Source: Pantoea agglomerans (GTDB taxonomy: Bacteria; Pseudomonadota; Gammaproteobacteria; Enterobacterales; Enterobacteriaceae). From it: 64,000 nucleotides of DNA. The notes beneath the pieces are model-generated. The model searched no databases, was not told the origin of the DNA, and saw only the letters and a program-made list of their open reading frames with translations. A program made the position numbers and the translations under genes. The DNA lies in assembly GCF_021397715.1 (NCBI RefSeq), contig NZ_CP090207.1, positions 2,480,001 to 2,544,000 on the forward strand. Direction: 5' to 3'. Below, piece after piece: positions 37,569-46,455 of the stretch. The stretch's first letter is position 1. Each line of letters starts with the position of its first letter.

Positions 37569-37826
37569 AATTATGTCTGTGTGTTGATTACTGCTTGTTG
37601 AGCGGTGAAGAAAAATCCAGCCCCAATGAAGGCACCAGATGATGTGAAGGATCGTTAATGCTGGTTTCGAAGAGAACAGCCTGCTATCTGGCGGGTGACT
37701 GCTGGCCTGAAGGAACACCATTGCAGCGGGCTTCCCTCACTAAGCAATGCCTGTTAATACAGAAAGATACCCCACCACCGCAGGGTTACCTTCTGCCATA
37801 GCACTCTGTTTTCCGTTGAGAGGTAC
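37569..37826. other. Gap between tssA and tssF
   Basis: 258 bases in an otherwise tightly packed operon. Short open frames are interrupted by stops; one ends in a SLGLDFSSPLNKQ-like peptide just before tssF. I recognise no family, terminator or promoter. It may be the remains of a lost gene or an internal regulatory gap. Confidence 0.35.
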
Positions 37827-39419
37827 TCAGCCGCACAGCACCGCGGCCCGAGCAGGATCCAGTGAGATAAGCCCGGATAGCAGCATGTCCATTTCAGGCT
37901 GCAGACGCGTTTTATCAGCTTCGCTGCGTGCGGCTTTGCCCCGCAGCAGTTTTAGCCGGCGAGCTTTGACTTCAAATATCAGCTCAGGCTTCCACTGCTT
38001 AAGCGTGAGTTCGCGGGCACCGGAGTCGAGCTCACCCAGCAGGTGCAGTGCCATTTCATTTTTTCCGTACTGCTCGCTCACCCGGGCCATCAGCAGACGC
38101 ATCAGCCACTGGTTACGGGAAGAAGTGTAACCCGACTGAACCTGAAGCCAGTTAAGCGCGGCTTCAAATCCTTCTGTATCGGCTTTTGTTAACACTTCAG
38201 GCTCCAGTGCCAGCACATCATCGCTGCCCACAGCAACGACTGATACCGTCCCCTCTTTCCAGCCAGCCATATCATCCAGTACGCTTTCGTTTATCCAGTT
38301 CAGCGTCACCTCGTCAGCAAAGGGTGTTCCGTCACTGAAAGCCAGTGCTTCCAGCCCAGGAAGGCGGGCCAGCAAACCTTTGAGATCACGGCAGAGAATA
38401 TCTGCGCGCACCCTATCGCTATCGAGTTTTGCCAGTGCCTGACAGGCGTACCACTGCACATCCAGCCACAGATGATTGACGCCCTGCGCCAGCAACGTGT
38501 CTGTATGCTCCAGCAATTCAGACCAACTTTTTTGCAGGTAGAGTCGCTTGAGGTGAGCCCTGCTGTCTGGCTTAGGTGGAACCAGACGCGTACGCCCCGT
38601 CGCATCCAGCGGCGGCAGTTCGGTCAACGTATCCCAGCGGACACTTTTCAACAGATGATGCCCGGCCAGCCAGCCTCCAGGCTGATCGCGAAGATATTTC
38701 GCCAGCACTTTCGCCTGATCTAGCAAATCACGCCCGGATGTAACAGCGTTCATTACTGGCGCAGAAGTTACTGACACGGCTGTCGCGCTATCCTCACGGC
38801 TGGTCTGAGGCACCAGACTGTTGGCACCGCCGTTCTGTACCAGCCGGTTGTCCAGTGCCTGATACAGTCCGCCGAGTTCGGGACGGGCATCTTCATCAAA
38901 CCATTGAAAAGCCTGCTCCGAAAGTAGCAGGCCTGCTGTGATGCGCTGCATCACCGACAAATCCACTTCCGGATATAAGGAAAGGCTATCAATTAAGCGG
39001 CCGCTACCCAGCCACTCCAGAGCTGATTTGCGGCTCCGGTCGCGTAACGGATGCAGCCGGGCACCGAACCGCTCAAGCATTGCCGCCAGCAGTTCAATCC
39101 CCTGTGCCAGTCCGGACTCACCATCCTGATGCAGGCGCGCCCAGACATAGAAAGTAATAACGCGCAGATCCTTGCAGCAGCCGGTCAGCAGCTTTTCCGC
39201 CAACTGGCATATCAGCCCGGTATCAATGCCGGAAAGTTTGTTGACCTCTTCACGGATGCGCTGGAAATCGTCATCGTAGCCTGGGTCCTCTCCGGTAGGC
39301 GCATCGTCGCTAACAGGCTCCAGCCAGCGTTCCCATTCAGCACAGCGCGACCTGGCACTCTCCAGTAACGTCTTCTCATCAGCGCCCATCGCCTGAAGTA
39401 AATTTTGTAATGTCGCCAT
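37827..39419 (-). CDS. tssA: T6SS protein TssA (ImpA family)
   Basis: 530 residues. The N-terminal ImpA domain has WERWLEPVSDDAPTGEDPGY, DDDFQRIREEVNKLSG and the KDLRVITFYVWARLHQDG segment. A long helical middle and the C-terminal LNWLQVQSGYTSSRNQWLMRLL region follow, which would form the ring or dodecamer in TssA proteins that cap the growing sheath. The ATG overlaps the tssM stop (TAATG). Confidence 0.93.
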   Translation of the reverse strand: MATLQNLLQAMGADEKTLLESARSRCAEWERWLEPVSDDAPTGEDPGYDDDFQRIREEVNKLSGIDTGLICQLAEKLLTGCCKDLRVITFYVWARLHQDGESGLAQGIELLAAMLERFGARLHPLRDRSRKSALEWLGSGRLIDSLSLYPEVDLSVMQRITAGLLLSEQAFQWFDEDARPELGGLYQALDNRLVQNGGANSLVPQTSREDSATAVSVTSAPVMNAVTSGRDLLDQAKVLAKYLRDQPGGWLAGHHLLKSVRWDTLTELPPLDATGRTRLVPPKPDSRAHLKRLYLQKSWSELLEHTDTLLAQGVNHLWLDVQWYACQALAKLDSDRVRADILCRDLKGLLARLPGLEALAFSDGTPFADEVTLNWINESVLDDMAGWKEGTVSVVAVGSDDVLALEPEVLTKADTEGFEAALNWLQVQSGYTSSRNQWLMRLLMARVSEQYGKNEMALHLLGELDSGARELTLKQWKPELIFEVKARRLKLLRGKAARSEADKTRLQPEMDMLLSGLISLDPARAAVLCG

Positions 39420-42400
39420 TATTCCACTCCTTCCATGGCTGAATAATCTGTATCAACCGGAGCCTGTGAGGTGACCGGGGTATCCAGACTGAATATCTGG
39501 TCCGGCAGGCTGAAGTTGCGCAGTGAAAGTAGCGCCAGCGGTCCGTTGCCTAGCTGCGATCTCAGTACCCACTGCAGCGTTCTGCCGTCAGAGGCACTAA
39601 AACTCAGCATCCATTGACTGCGGTCAAGTTGCCGCCGTTTGCTCTGATCCAGCCAGCGAATAAAGCCCCAGGTCCCGCTGTAGTCCCCGAACAGGCGCGC
39701 ACCGGCGTTGACAGTAGTCCAGGTCAGCATAGTGCCTGGCCTGAAGGTATCACCCGGCCAGCGCAAAGATTGCCAGTCGGCCATCTGGTTAAAGTAATGC
39801 AATTTTTGTCCGTCAATGGTCAGTTGAGTCTCTGTAACTTCTGCCGCGGGACGTGGCTGCAACTCAAAACTGATCCCCTGACTGCCATCGGTAAATAAAA
39901 TATCCGACAGCTGACTCAGCTGGTTAACTGCTCTGAGGAAAGCCGGATTAAAGGTCAGGCCCTGACTGTGTGAATTGTCCGGCACCCACTGACTCCCCTC
40001 TTTGTGGAGCACGCCGTTGAGCTGCGTGCTGAGGAACCGGTCGATGCGGCCACTATCCTTACGAATAAACTCGGCCAGCATCGGCAGAGAAGCATCACTC
40101 TTGCTCATCGCAAACGGGAAGCGTCCGTCAAAGGCCGTGTGCCAGTTCGCGACCACCGAGCGGCTCCAGCGGTCATTCAGGCTGGCAGCCGAGGGCTGCA
40201 GAACCGTTTCCCAGGCCTGAGTCAGCGGCTGAACAAACATCGTGTTGCCAAAACCGCTCCACTCTTCCCCCAGGCTGGCAGCGACAAGGCTGCCGTACTG
40301 CTGGGTATCCGTCAGATCCACGCTTTTGCCCTGGAAGACGGTCTGGGCCAGGGTCTGCATGCTCTCCTGCGGATCCGATGAATTGGCTACCTGCTGCAGG
40401 CGAAGACGTACACGGGTGATGCGGGTCAGCCAGGTCTGCAGGCTCAGCGTGCTGTCAGCTGACATGACATTGCTGGCTTTGTTTTTCCCCATCAGCGCCA
40501 GCAGCGGCCCAAAGGTGTCATCCAGCGGTCCTTGCGGACCGGCCGCGCTCTGGTCGATCACCGGTTTCTCCTGACTGCCGACCAGTTCTTTTGCGGATTT
40601 GATAATTGAATCGGACAGGCCGGCTCGCTGCTCGCCGGTCTGTCCCTGCCACGCCAGCGTATTCATCAGCGCAATCAGCGGCGACTGGCGTACATCACTC
40701 ATCAGCGTCAGCTGGTCGGTGACATCGGCAATATTGTGCGCTGGGTTCCAGTGCAGGCTGTTCAGGAAGCTCAGCCAGTTACCGGCAAAATCAGCGAAAT
40801 AACGCTGGGTCAGACGCGCCTTCAGCGCTTCCGGCGACAGGTCGGCCGAAACGGCTTTGCCGGAATCACTTAATACCCAGTCAATCTCATCGCGGCGTGA
40901 ATTCGCTGCTTTCTCGATTGCCTGCTGAATTCCACCCTGCCATGCCTGACGGGTGAACATGCCGGGGACCACCTCATCGGTAGTGAACAGTCGCCGGGCA
41001 TCGGTGCCACTGGTCATGTCTTCGAGAGAGATATCCGCGAAGTTACGACGTACCGATTTGAGCATGTTTTCATATAGGGTGCTTTCTGCGTTGCGACGGC
41101 CAATCTGCGCCAGCAGCACCTGACGGCTCTGACTGAGCAGAGAGGCATCCGGGACGATTTTCCACTGGGGCTGCCGTGGCAGTTCGGTGATATAGAAGGC
41201 CCACAGATCCGGTGAGAGACTTTGCCACAGGCCCGTTGAGATACCCATGTGCGTCGGCTGCACGGCTTTCATGGTCTGTGCGTAAAATGGGCCGTCGGCT
41301 TTATCCGGACGGGCCATCATCAGCCAGGCTTTCAACTGGTCATAACCCGGTTTAGCCAGTTGTGCTCGCTGGTCGCTGCCAGGTGCAGAGTTTGCCAGCA
41401 CGCTAAGCTTTTGCGTCAGGGCAGCAGCTGCCGGATCGCGTATCAGGCGGTTGTTCGCCACACCATACCAGGGCAGCATTGCGGCAAGCAGCTGCGGGTT
41501 ATGGTCAAGGCCGAAGCGCTGATACCAGGGCGCGCCTTCCTGAATACGGTGTTGCAGGCGGCCAGCATCATTACGCAGGTTATGCAGCGCTGTCAGTTGG
41601 TAATCCGATACGGAAGGATGCTCTACCAGGGCATGAGCCTGTTCAGCAACAGCCACTATCTGCAGACGGTTTACCGCAAATGACAGCAGTGTCCCCGCTC
41701 CCCAGACACCGATAATGATCATCAGTGTCCAGGCGAGTGTTTGTTCCCACGCTATTCCGACACGGCGGCCACGTATACGGGTGCAGTCATCAACAATACC
41801 CTGCCAGATCACCGGCAGAGTCAGTGCATGCCGTTGTGATTCCGCGCGGAATCTCTCTGTGTCAGCAGAAGTGGGATTAAAGGCTACGCCATTCTCAGAT
41901 ATGCCTGCAGGTTTATTCTCCGGCAGGCTGAACATCAGGCCACGCAGCGGAACACGCTGCTGGGTGACAGAGAGCCACGGCACCAGTTGCTGAGCCCAGC
42001 GGGCGATACCGCCGTCGCTGAGATGCTGGCCAAGGCGTAGCAGGAAATCGTGGCTGTTGTTCTCGATAACCTGATCGACACCCTGCGCTCGCAGTGCAGG
42101 CAGCATCTGTTCAAGTTGTCGGGAAATATCGTCTGCTTTGGCGCGCAGTGGAAAGCTTGCCCCTACCGCCTGCTCAGGACGCTTCGACTGCGACCAGTCG
42201 CTGCTGCACAGTTGCCACAGCCAGACCGGTGCGGAATAGCGCAGCAATTCACTGATTTTTTCCAGCCCGCGTAAATCGTTGTCACTGATTTGTGGTGTCA
42301 GGTTAAGCGACTCAGGCATGACGCGTACAATACCGTCCAGCGGGCGCCCGCGACGCAGTTTACGCAGCGCGGTGTATTTTTCGCTGTCCGGCTCTTCCTT

Positions 42401-42907
42401 CAGGCTGCCGCCAAAAATCAGCACGGTACGGTTGCCTTCAAGCCACTGACTTTCCTTCAGGCCAGGTGCCAGTTGTTCGATTGCCGCCTCATCGCCAGTG
42501 ATTAGCAGCAGGCGGGTTTTACGACGCCAGTAAAGAGTGTAGCGTCGGCGAAGGTGGGTACGAATCTGTTGACTGATCGTCATTACAGCAGATACGGGAG
42601 TAATTTCTTCCTTTGGTGACATCTTAACATCATCACCCTGCGCATTTTGCAGCTCTTTGTTGAAGCTGTGCTTACCCTCAGCGTGCGCGCCAAAGAACAG
42701 AAATATTTCAATCACGGCCAGAGCAATGCCAGCTGCCACAGAACCGCTCAGCCAGGCATACCAGGCAGAAGTATCCCTGATGAGCTGTAATTTTTCAGGA
42801 TGCCAGTAAACGATACCCAGAACAGCAATACTACCGGCCAGCGCAATTAACATCACAAGCCAGAATACAATTTCCGGTTTCTTAAACAGTGAGAGGAATC
42901 GCCTCAT
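39419..42907 (-). CDS. tssM: T6SS inner-membrane protein TssM (IcmF)
   Basis: 1162 residues, full length. Two N-terminal spans (about 15-33 and 48-68), a cytoplasmic domain, a third span (about 385-405, TLAWTLMIIIGVWGAGTLLSF), then a periplasmic region of about 750 residues ending in the domain that meets TssJ. The position of the Walker A motif reads RLLLITGDEAAIEQLAPG, without GxxxxGK(S/T), so ATP binding is probably lost, as known in some other TssM proteins. TssM, TssL and TssJ form the membrane complex. Start follows GAGGGCGAGGT. Confidence 0.95.
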   Translation of the reverse strand: MRRFLSLFKKPEIVFWLVMLIALAGSIAVLGIVYWHPEKLQLIRDTSAWYAWLSGSVAAGIALAVIEIFLFFGAHAEGKHSFNKELQNAQGDDVKMSPKEEITPVSAVMTISQQIRTHLRRRYTLYWRRKTRLLLITGDEAAIEQLAPGLKESQWLEGNRTVLIFGGSLKEEPDSEKYTALRKLRRGRPLDGIVRVMPESLNLTPQISDNDLRGLEKISELLRYSAPVWLWQLCSSDWSQSKRPEQAVGASFPLRAKADDISRQLEQMLPALRAQGVDQVIENNSHDFLLRLGQHLSDGGIARWAQQLVPWLSVTQQRVPLRGLMFSLPENKPAGISENGVAFNPTSADTERFRAESQRHALTLPVIWQGIVDDCTRIRGRRVGIAWEQTLAWTLMIIIGVWGAGTLLSFAVNRLQIVAVAEQAHALVEHPSVSDYQLTALHNLRNDAGRLQHRIQEGAPWYQRFGLDHNPQLLAAMLPWYGVANNRLIRDPAAAALTQKLSVLANSAPGSDQRAQLAKPGYDQLKAWLMMARPDKADGPFYAQTMKAVQPTHMGISTGLWQSLSPDLWAFYITELPRQPQWKIVPDASLLSQSRQVLLAQIGRRNAESTLYENMLKSVRRNFADISLEDMTSGTDARRLFTTDEVVPGMFTRQAWQGGIQQAIEKAANSRRDEIDWVLSDSGKAVSADLSPEALKARLTQRYFADFAGNWLSFLNSLHWNPAHNIADVTDQLTLMSDVRQSPLIALMNTLAWQGQTGEQRAGLSDSIIKSAKELVGSQEKPVIDQSAAGPQGPLDDTFGPLLALMGKNKASNVMSADSTLSLQTWLTRITRVRLRLQQVANSSDPQESMQTLAQTVFQGKSVDLTDTQQYGSLVAASLGEEWSGFGNTMFVQPLTQAWETVLQPSAASLNDRWSRSVVANWHTAFDGRFPFAMSKSDASLPMLAEFIRKDSGRIDRFLSTQLNGVLHKEGSQWVPDNSHSQGLTFNPAFLRAVNQLSQLSDILFTDGSQGISFELQPRPAAEVTETQLTIDGQKLHYFNQMADWQSLRWPGDTFRPGTMLTWTTVNAGARLFGDYSGTWGFIRWLDQSKRRQLDRSQWMLSFSASDGRTLQWVLRSQLGNGPLALLSLRNFSLPDQIFSLDTPVTSQAPVDTDYSAMEGVE

Positions 42908-43175
42908 ACCTCGCCCTCCTTAGCGGAAGTCTCAGGGGATACAACCATATTCCAGACCTTTCCATATTTGTGTTCACGGCATCCAGTAAATGGTATGCCG
43001 GTTGTTATATTGATTGTTTGACACCTGCCACGGCAAGGCAGAGTGCAGCGTTATCTGCATCCCCAGAAAATAATTAAGGTACTTCATGCGTACCGGCGTC
43101 TGTATAACCCACAGGCCTCAGGCAGGACTTTGCGAATACCGGAAGCCCAACAATGACAGGATTATCCGGATCGGC
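42908..43175. other. Gap between PAAR gene and tssM with short open frames
   Basis: 268 bases. Minus-strand short frames include a 37-codon one (MKYLNYFLGMQITLHS...) starting near 43088 and a 14-codon one (MVVSPETSAKEGEV) whose TGA overlaps the tssM ATG. The second could act as a coupling leader peptide. Neither is recognisable; decay of a former small gene is equally possible. Confidence 0.3.
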
Positions 43176-43484
43176 TTAGCTATTGCCGCCTTTGCTCTGT
43201 TGGGGAATAAATTCATAGGTGTCGGTGTATATCGACGGAATAAACTCAGCCCGGCACGGGCAAGTACTTCTGCTATGCAGCGTACCGGCAATACGGCGAC
43301 CATGAATAAAATCGTCAGGTAAGCCCCCCATGATTTTAAAAAGACCTGGATGCTTACCGCAGGTTACACTGTGCTCCTCGCAGGCCTGCAATCGCCCGAA
43401 ATGCATGTGATCGGGCATTCCTTCTGTGATCACCCCACCGCAGCTTGTCTTGTCGTCCTGAAACAAAAAATGTCCAACCGCCAT
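43176..43484 (-). CDS. PAAR-domain spike-tip protein
   Basis: 102 residues. MAVGHFLFQDDKTSCGGVI and the central ITEGMPDHMHFGRLQAC match the PAAR family, with Cys and His residues (HMHF, CEEHSVTCGKHPGLFKI) for the zinc-capped cone, and ending with STCPCRAEFIPS. It sharpens the VgrG tip. GAGGACAACGCA precedes the ATG. No C-terminal toxin extension. Confidence 0.9.
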   Translation of the reverse strand: MAVGHFLFQDDKTSCGGVITEGMPDHMHFGRLQACEEHSVTCGKHPGLFKIMGGLPDDFIHGRRIAGTLHSRSTCPCRAEFIPSIYTDTYEFIPQQSKGGNS

Positions 43485-43508
43485 TGCGTTGTCCTCACTT
43501 TTTTTCTT

Positions 43509-43703
43509 TCATGCGTGTCTGCGGTAGCCACAATCCGGTAGCCACAAACAGTCCCGTCTGCCAGTGTCCGTACCAACCACCAGACCCAGCGCATCAGAGT
43601 GACGCCAGAAAAGCCAGCACAGAGCGCGCGCCCCAGCCATTAAAAACGTGATGAAAATCCATAGGAATAACCTGCTGCGAAGCAGGCGGAAAATATATTT
43701 CAT
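43509..43703 (-). CDS. Small membrane protein upstream of PAAR
   Basis: 64 residues with one hydrophobic segment (about 11-31, RLFLWIFITFLMAGARALCWL). Lies between the 408-residue membrane protein and the PAAR gene with short gaps. Its 3' end carries a tandem repeat: GTGGCTACCG occurs twice with a 14-base period (43522-43547). Removing one copy would change the end to LWLPQTRMKEKK and end at the PAAR Shine-Dalgarno. Function unknown. Confidence 0.5.
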   Translation of the reverse strand: MKYIFRLLRSRLFLWIFITFLMAGARALCWLFWRHSDALGLVVGTDTGRRDCLWLPDCGYRRHA

Positions 43704-43731
43704 GATTTACGCTCCCTGTTTAACCTCGGAC

Positions 43732-44958
43732 TCACGCGGGGGTAATGGCCTGTATCCATAGTGTCCCAGAGCCATGATCGGCGCTGATAGCTAGTTGTGC
43801 GGAGCCGGTCTGCTGCGCAGCAAGTGTCGCCATGGCTGTGGCCAACCACACGGACACGCAGCCGGCATGTCCTATGATAAGATCGGTGTTATGCCGGCCT
43901 GCCGGTGACGGTACGCCGGAAAGAAGCGGTAGCGCCATCGCCGGGATAACGGCGGAAGCCTCCTCTACCGTCAGACCACTGAGCCAGAGGTTTTTAATCT
44001 GCCTAGCCTCCAGGGGTACCCAGTCAGCTGCCTGCGTTATGCCTTCGTCGAGCAATTGTGGTTCGGTCCGTTCCGGGCGGTGTAACCACGCCAGCGGCGG
44101 TACCCTGTTCTGTGTAAGCCTATTGCCCAACAGCAACGCCACCACTGCCTCCGCACTTCCCTGACGTATTTCAGGTGCGACCTGAGCAGCAATGACGAGC
44201 AGCAGTGATTTGTCATTGATGCGGTTATCAAGCCACTCATCAATAAACTGCGCACCGTGGCCATCAACATATTCAATCGGCTGTGCAATGTCGGCCTCCT
44301 TCAGGCTGTCGTGCCAGGCCGGGATGAAACGACGTGGTAAAATAGAGGTGTCAGCCTCAAACAGCACCGCGAGCGTTTGTTTCGGTGAAAACGGTGCGAG
44401 TGCGATTGCAACATCAGCCAGCAGCTTCTGAAGCCGGGCCTGAAACACCATCAGATCCTGTTGTTCGGGCTCCAGTGAATCATCACTCTCCCCTCCCATC
44501 AGAGGAGTTGGGAAAAATGTATGTAAATAAAAGACTTCCTGACCGCGACCAGGCTGGCTTTTAAGTATTGAGGGCCCTTCCATTAACAATGTCACCGGAT
44601 TCTGTCCCGGTTCCTCTGGTAACGGAATATCCACGCTTATATGCAGGATCTGGAGCGCCCGGCGGCCCCGTCGGGTTTCCCACAGTAATGTTTTTTCGCG
44701 CATTCTGTCCCAGCCATCAGCATTATTGTGTTGAAACAGCCAGAACAGCAATCGCAGAACAAACACCAGTAACCAGACCAGCATGATGGCCGCAGGAAGG
44801 AGTATCCAGAATTTTGTACCCTCACCCTGCCGATAAAAGGCCAGACCCGCTATTGCAGCCACAACAGTCAGCGCCGCCAGAGCCGATAACCAGTAGCCGA
44901 AACGGATGGGGGCCGGGCGCCAAGCTGCGGGGGGAATAATTTTAAGATTTACCGGCAT
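43732..44958 (-). CDS. Two-TM inner-membrane protein of unknown role in the T6SS locus
   Basis: 408 residues. Two membrane spans (about 21-43, FGYWLSALAALTVVAAIAGLAF, and 51-75, FWILLPAAIMLVWLLVFVLRLLFW), then a cytoplasmic soluble domain that includes a stretch ADVAIALAPFSPKQTLAVLF and a C-terminal VWLATAMATLAAQQTGSAQLAIS helix/strand segment. No T6SS core family is recognised. It begins just after the stop of the second immunity candidate and precedes the small membrane protein and PAAR gene; a role in loading the tip or its effectors would fit but is untested. Confidence 0.8.
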   Translation of the reverse strand: MPVNLKIIPPAAWRPAPIRFGYWLSALAALTVVAAIAGLAFYRQGEGTKFWILLPAAIMLVWLLVFVLRLLFWLFQHNNADGWDRMREKTLLWETRRGRRALQILHISVDIPLPEEPGQNPVTLLMEGPSILKSQPGRGQEVFYLHTFFPTPLMGGESDDSLEPEQQDLMVFQARLQKLLADVAIALAPFSPKQTLAVLFEADTSILPRRFIPAWHDSLKEADIAQPIEYVDGHGAQFIDEWLDNRINDKSLLLVIAAQVAPEIRQGSAEAVVALLLGNRLTQNRVPPLAWLHRPERTEPQLLDEGITQAADWVPLEARQIKNLWLSGLTVEEASAVIPAMALPLLSGVPSPAGRHNTDLIIGHAGCVSVWLATAMATLAAQQTGSAQLAISADHGSGTLWIQAITPA

Positions 44959-44960
44959 AA

Positions 44961-45455
44961 TTAGGGTGTAAAGACCAGTTCAGGTGAAACAGTATTAAGA
45001 TTCAGTTGCGCGCGAAGGTTGGTAAATTTAGGCGGCACAATCCAGTCAAACGTAACCCCATCCTTATTCCATGTAATCGATGAGAAATCATCCTGCTTCT
45101 GCCAGCTATTTAATTCCAGTGAACGCCAGCAACTGACAACCATTATACGTTGTACCCTGGTCGCTTTTTTAGCTTCAACCTGGTAAATATCGGCATACAT
45201 TTCCTGCCCAGCCCCGCACTGGGCGGTAGGGTTCCCCGGGCGTGAGGGGAACCCATTAATTAAAAGGAAATATTGTCTGTTACCTACGGTATGCAGCCTC
45301 CCGTCACTATATAGTGATGCCAGTTCTTTTTGAGGTGTAATCGTTACACCTTCAATCGTTAACGGTTGCTGACGGTTAAATATTTCTTTGATTTCTGACG
45401 CAGAGGCATTCAGTGCTGCGCCAAGAAAAAAAACAAGGAGTGAAGTATTTTTCAT
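44961..45455 (-). CDS. Exported immunity protein candidate for the lysozyme-like effector
   Basis: 164 residues from the ATG at 45455, four bases after the effector stop. Sec signal MKNTSLLVFFLGAALNASAS, then a mature domain with two cysteines (AQCGAGQEMYADIYQVE and VVSCWRSLEL) that could form a disulfide, rich in predicted strands. A periplasmic location is what immunity to a peptidoglycan-cutting effector needs. No known family recognised. The stop is 2 bases from the next gene's ATG. Confidence 0.75.
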   Translation of the reverse strand: MKNTSLLVFFLGAALNASASEIKEIFNRQQPLTIEGVTITPQKELASLYSDGRLHTVGNRQYFLLINGFPSRPGNPTAQCGAGQEMYADIYQVEAKKATRVQRIMVVSCWRSLELNSWQKQDDFSSITWNKDGVTFDWIVPPKFTNLRAQLNLNTVSPELVFTP

Positions 45456-45459
45456 GTAT

Positions 45460-46437
45460 TTATTGTCCATAAACTTTATCGGCATAACACAATCCTGAAT
45501 AAACCCATCTATGCTCCGTAGACTGCCCTGCAGCGCCAGAAGCGTAGGTTGGCTGATCACGGTTATGTAGTTGTTCTTCAGTCTGAGCAGCATTCGCAGG
45601 ATTATTCATATTCCAGCCAATATTTCCGGTGGTACTGTCACACAGGTGGTTGTATTTACGTACCCAAGCGCTTGTCGTGTCATCCCATTTGTAATAGTAT
45701 CCCCCGTTCCACAAAGCGATTGCTTCCCGCTCTACCATTTCGTCCGTATAGGTTCCGTGCTGGCTGAGATGACGTATCGCCTGCTCCCGCTTAGTCTGGA
45801 ACAGGTCGCGTCCGGCTTTAACATTTTCCTTCCAGCTCCAGGTTGTGGTGTAGTCCGGAGCCGGATTTGTCATTTGAGCCATACCATAGCCCTGGTCAAA
45901 GGACACAACAGGTTCACCATCACGATTAATAAATTGCTTATTGTAGCTTTCGTGAGCCAGCAGTTTTTCAAGCCCGGATGAGTTTTCAAGAGTATCAATA
46001 AAAGCGTGCAGATCTGCAACAGCCGGATTCTGGCCTTTTATTTTAATATTACGCTTAATGGTCAACTCACCAACCTTGACCGAAACAACCAGCTCTCCCC
46101 CCAGTACTTTTCCTTCACCAAAATTTACCGTCCATTTTTTTTCAGTCGAACAAAACTCACCGGCATCCGAATACGTTCGTAATACGGTGTTTTCCCGAGC
46201 TCTTTCCCTCAGGCCACTCTTTTTGGCATTCCAGCTAATTGCCCAAGACCATTGATAAGGGCCAGTAGCTTCCGTACTGAATTCAAAAACAATCTCCGGA
46301 ATCGTGGCATCAGCATTTAAAGTAAATTCCGCATTATCCGCCGGCGTAATCCAGGTCGTATTCTCCGGGGTGGCAACCACCTGGACGAGGCTGTCCGGGG
46401 TGGTATTAGTGGTTCCCGCGTTCTGTGCGTTATCCAT
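45460..46437 (-). CDS. Candidate T6SS peptidoglycan effector, lysozyme/lytic-transglycosylase-like
   Basis: 325 residues, no signal peptide. Residues 20-135 look like an Ig-like beta domain (VFEFSTEATGPYQWSWAIS...). Residues about 140-290 look like a goose-lysozyme/SLT fold: a candidate catalytic Glu163 in LLAHESYNKQF, then DQGYGMAQMT (181-190), equivalent to the G-x-G-L-M-Q motif of lytic transglycosylases, and ALWNGGYYY. It sits 18 bases after the vgrG fragment and is followed by an exported immunity candidate. AAGGAG precedes the ATG. The assignment rests on motifs read by eye. Confidence 0.7.
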   Translation of the reverse strand: MDNAQNAGTTNTTPDSLVQVVATPENTTWITPADNAEFTLNADATIPEIVFEFSTEATGPYQWSWAISWNAKKSGLRERARENTVLRTYSDAGEFCSTEKKWTVNFGEGKVLGGELVVSVKVGELTIKRNIKIKGQNPAVADLHAFIDTLENSSGLEKLLAHESYNKQFINRDGEPVVSFDQGYGMAQMTNPAPDYTTTWSWKENVKAGRDLFQTKREQAIRHLSQHGTYTDEMVEREAIALWNGGYYYKWDDTTSAWVRKYNHLCDSTTGNIGWNMNNPANAAQTEEQLHNRDQPTYASGAAGQSTEHRWVYSGLCYADKVYGQ

Positions 46438-46455
46438 TTTGTGGCTCCTTGCTCC

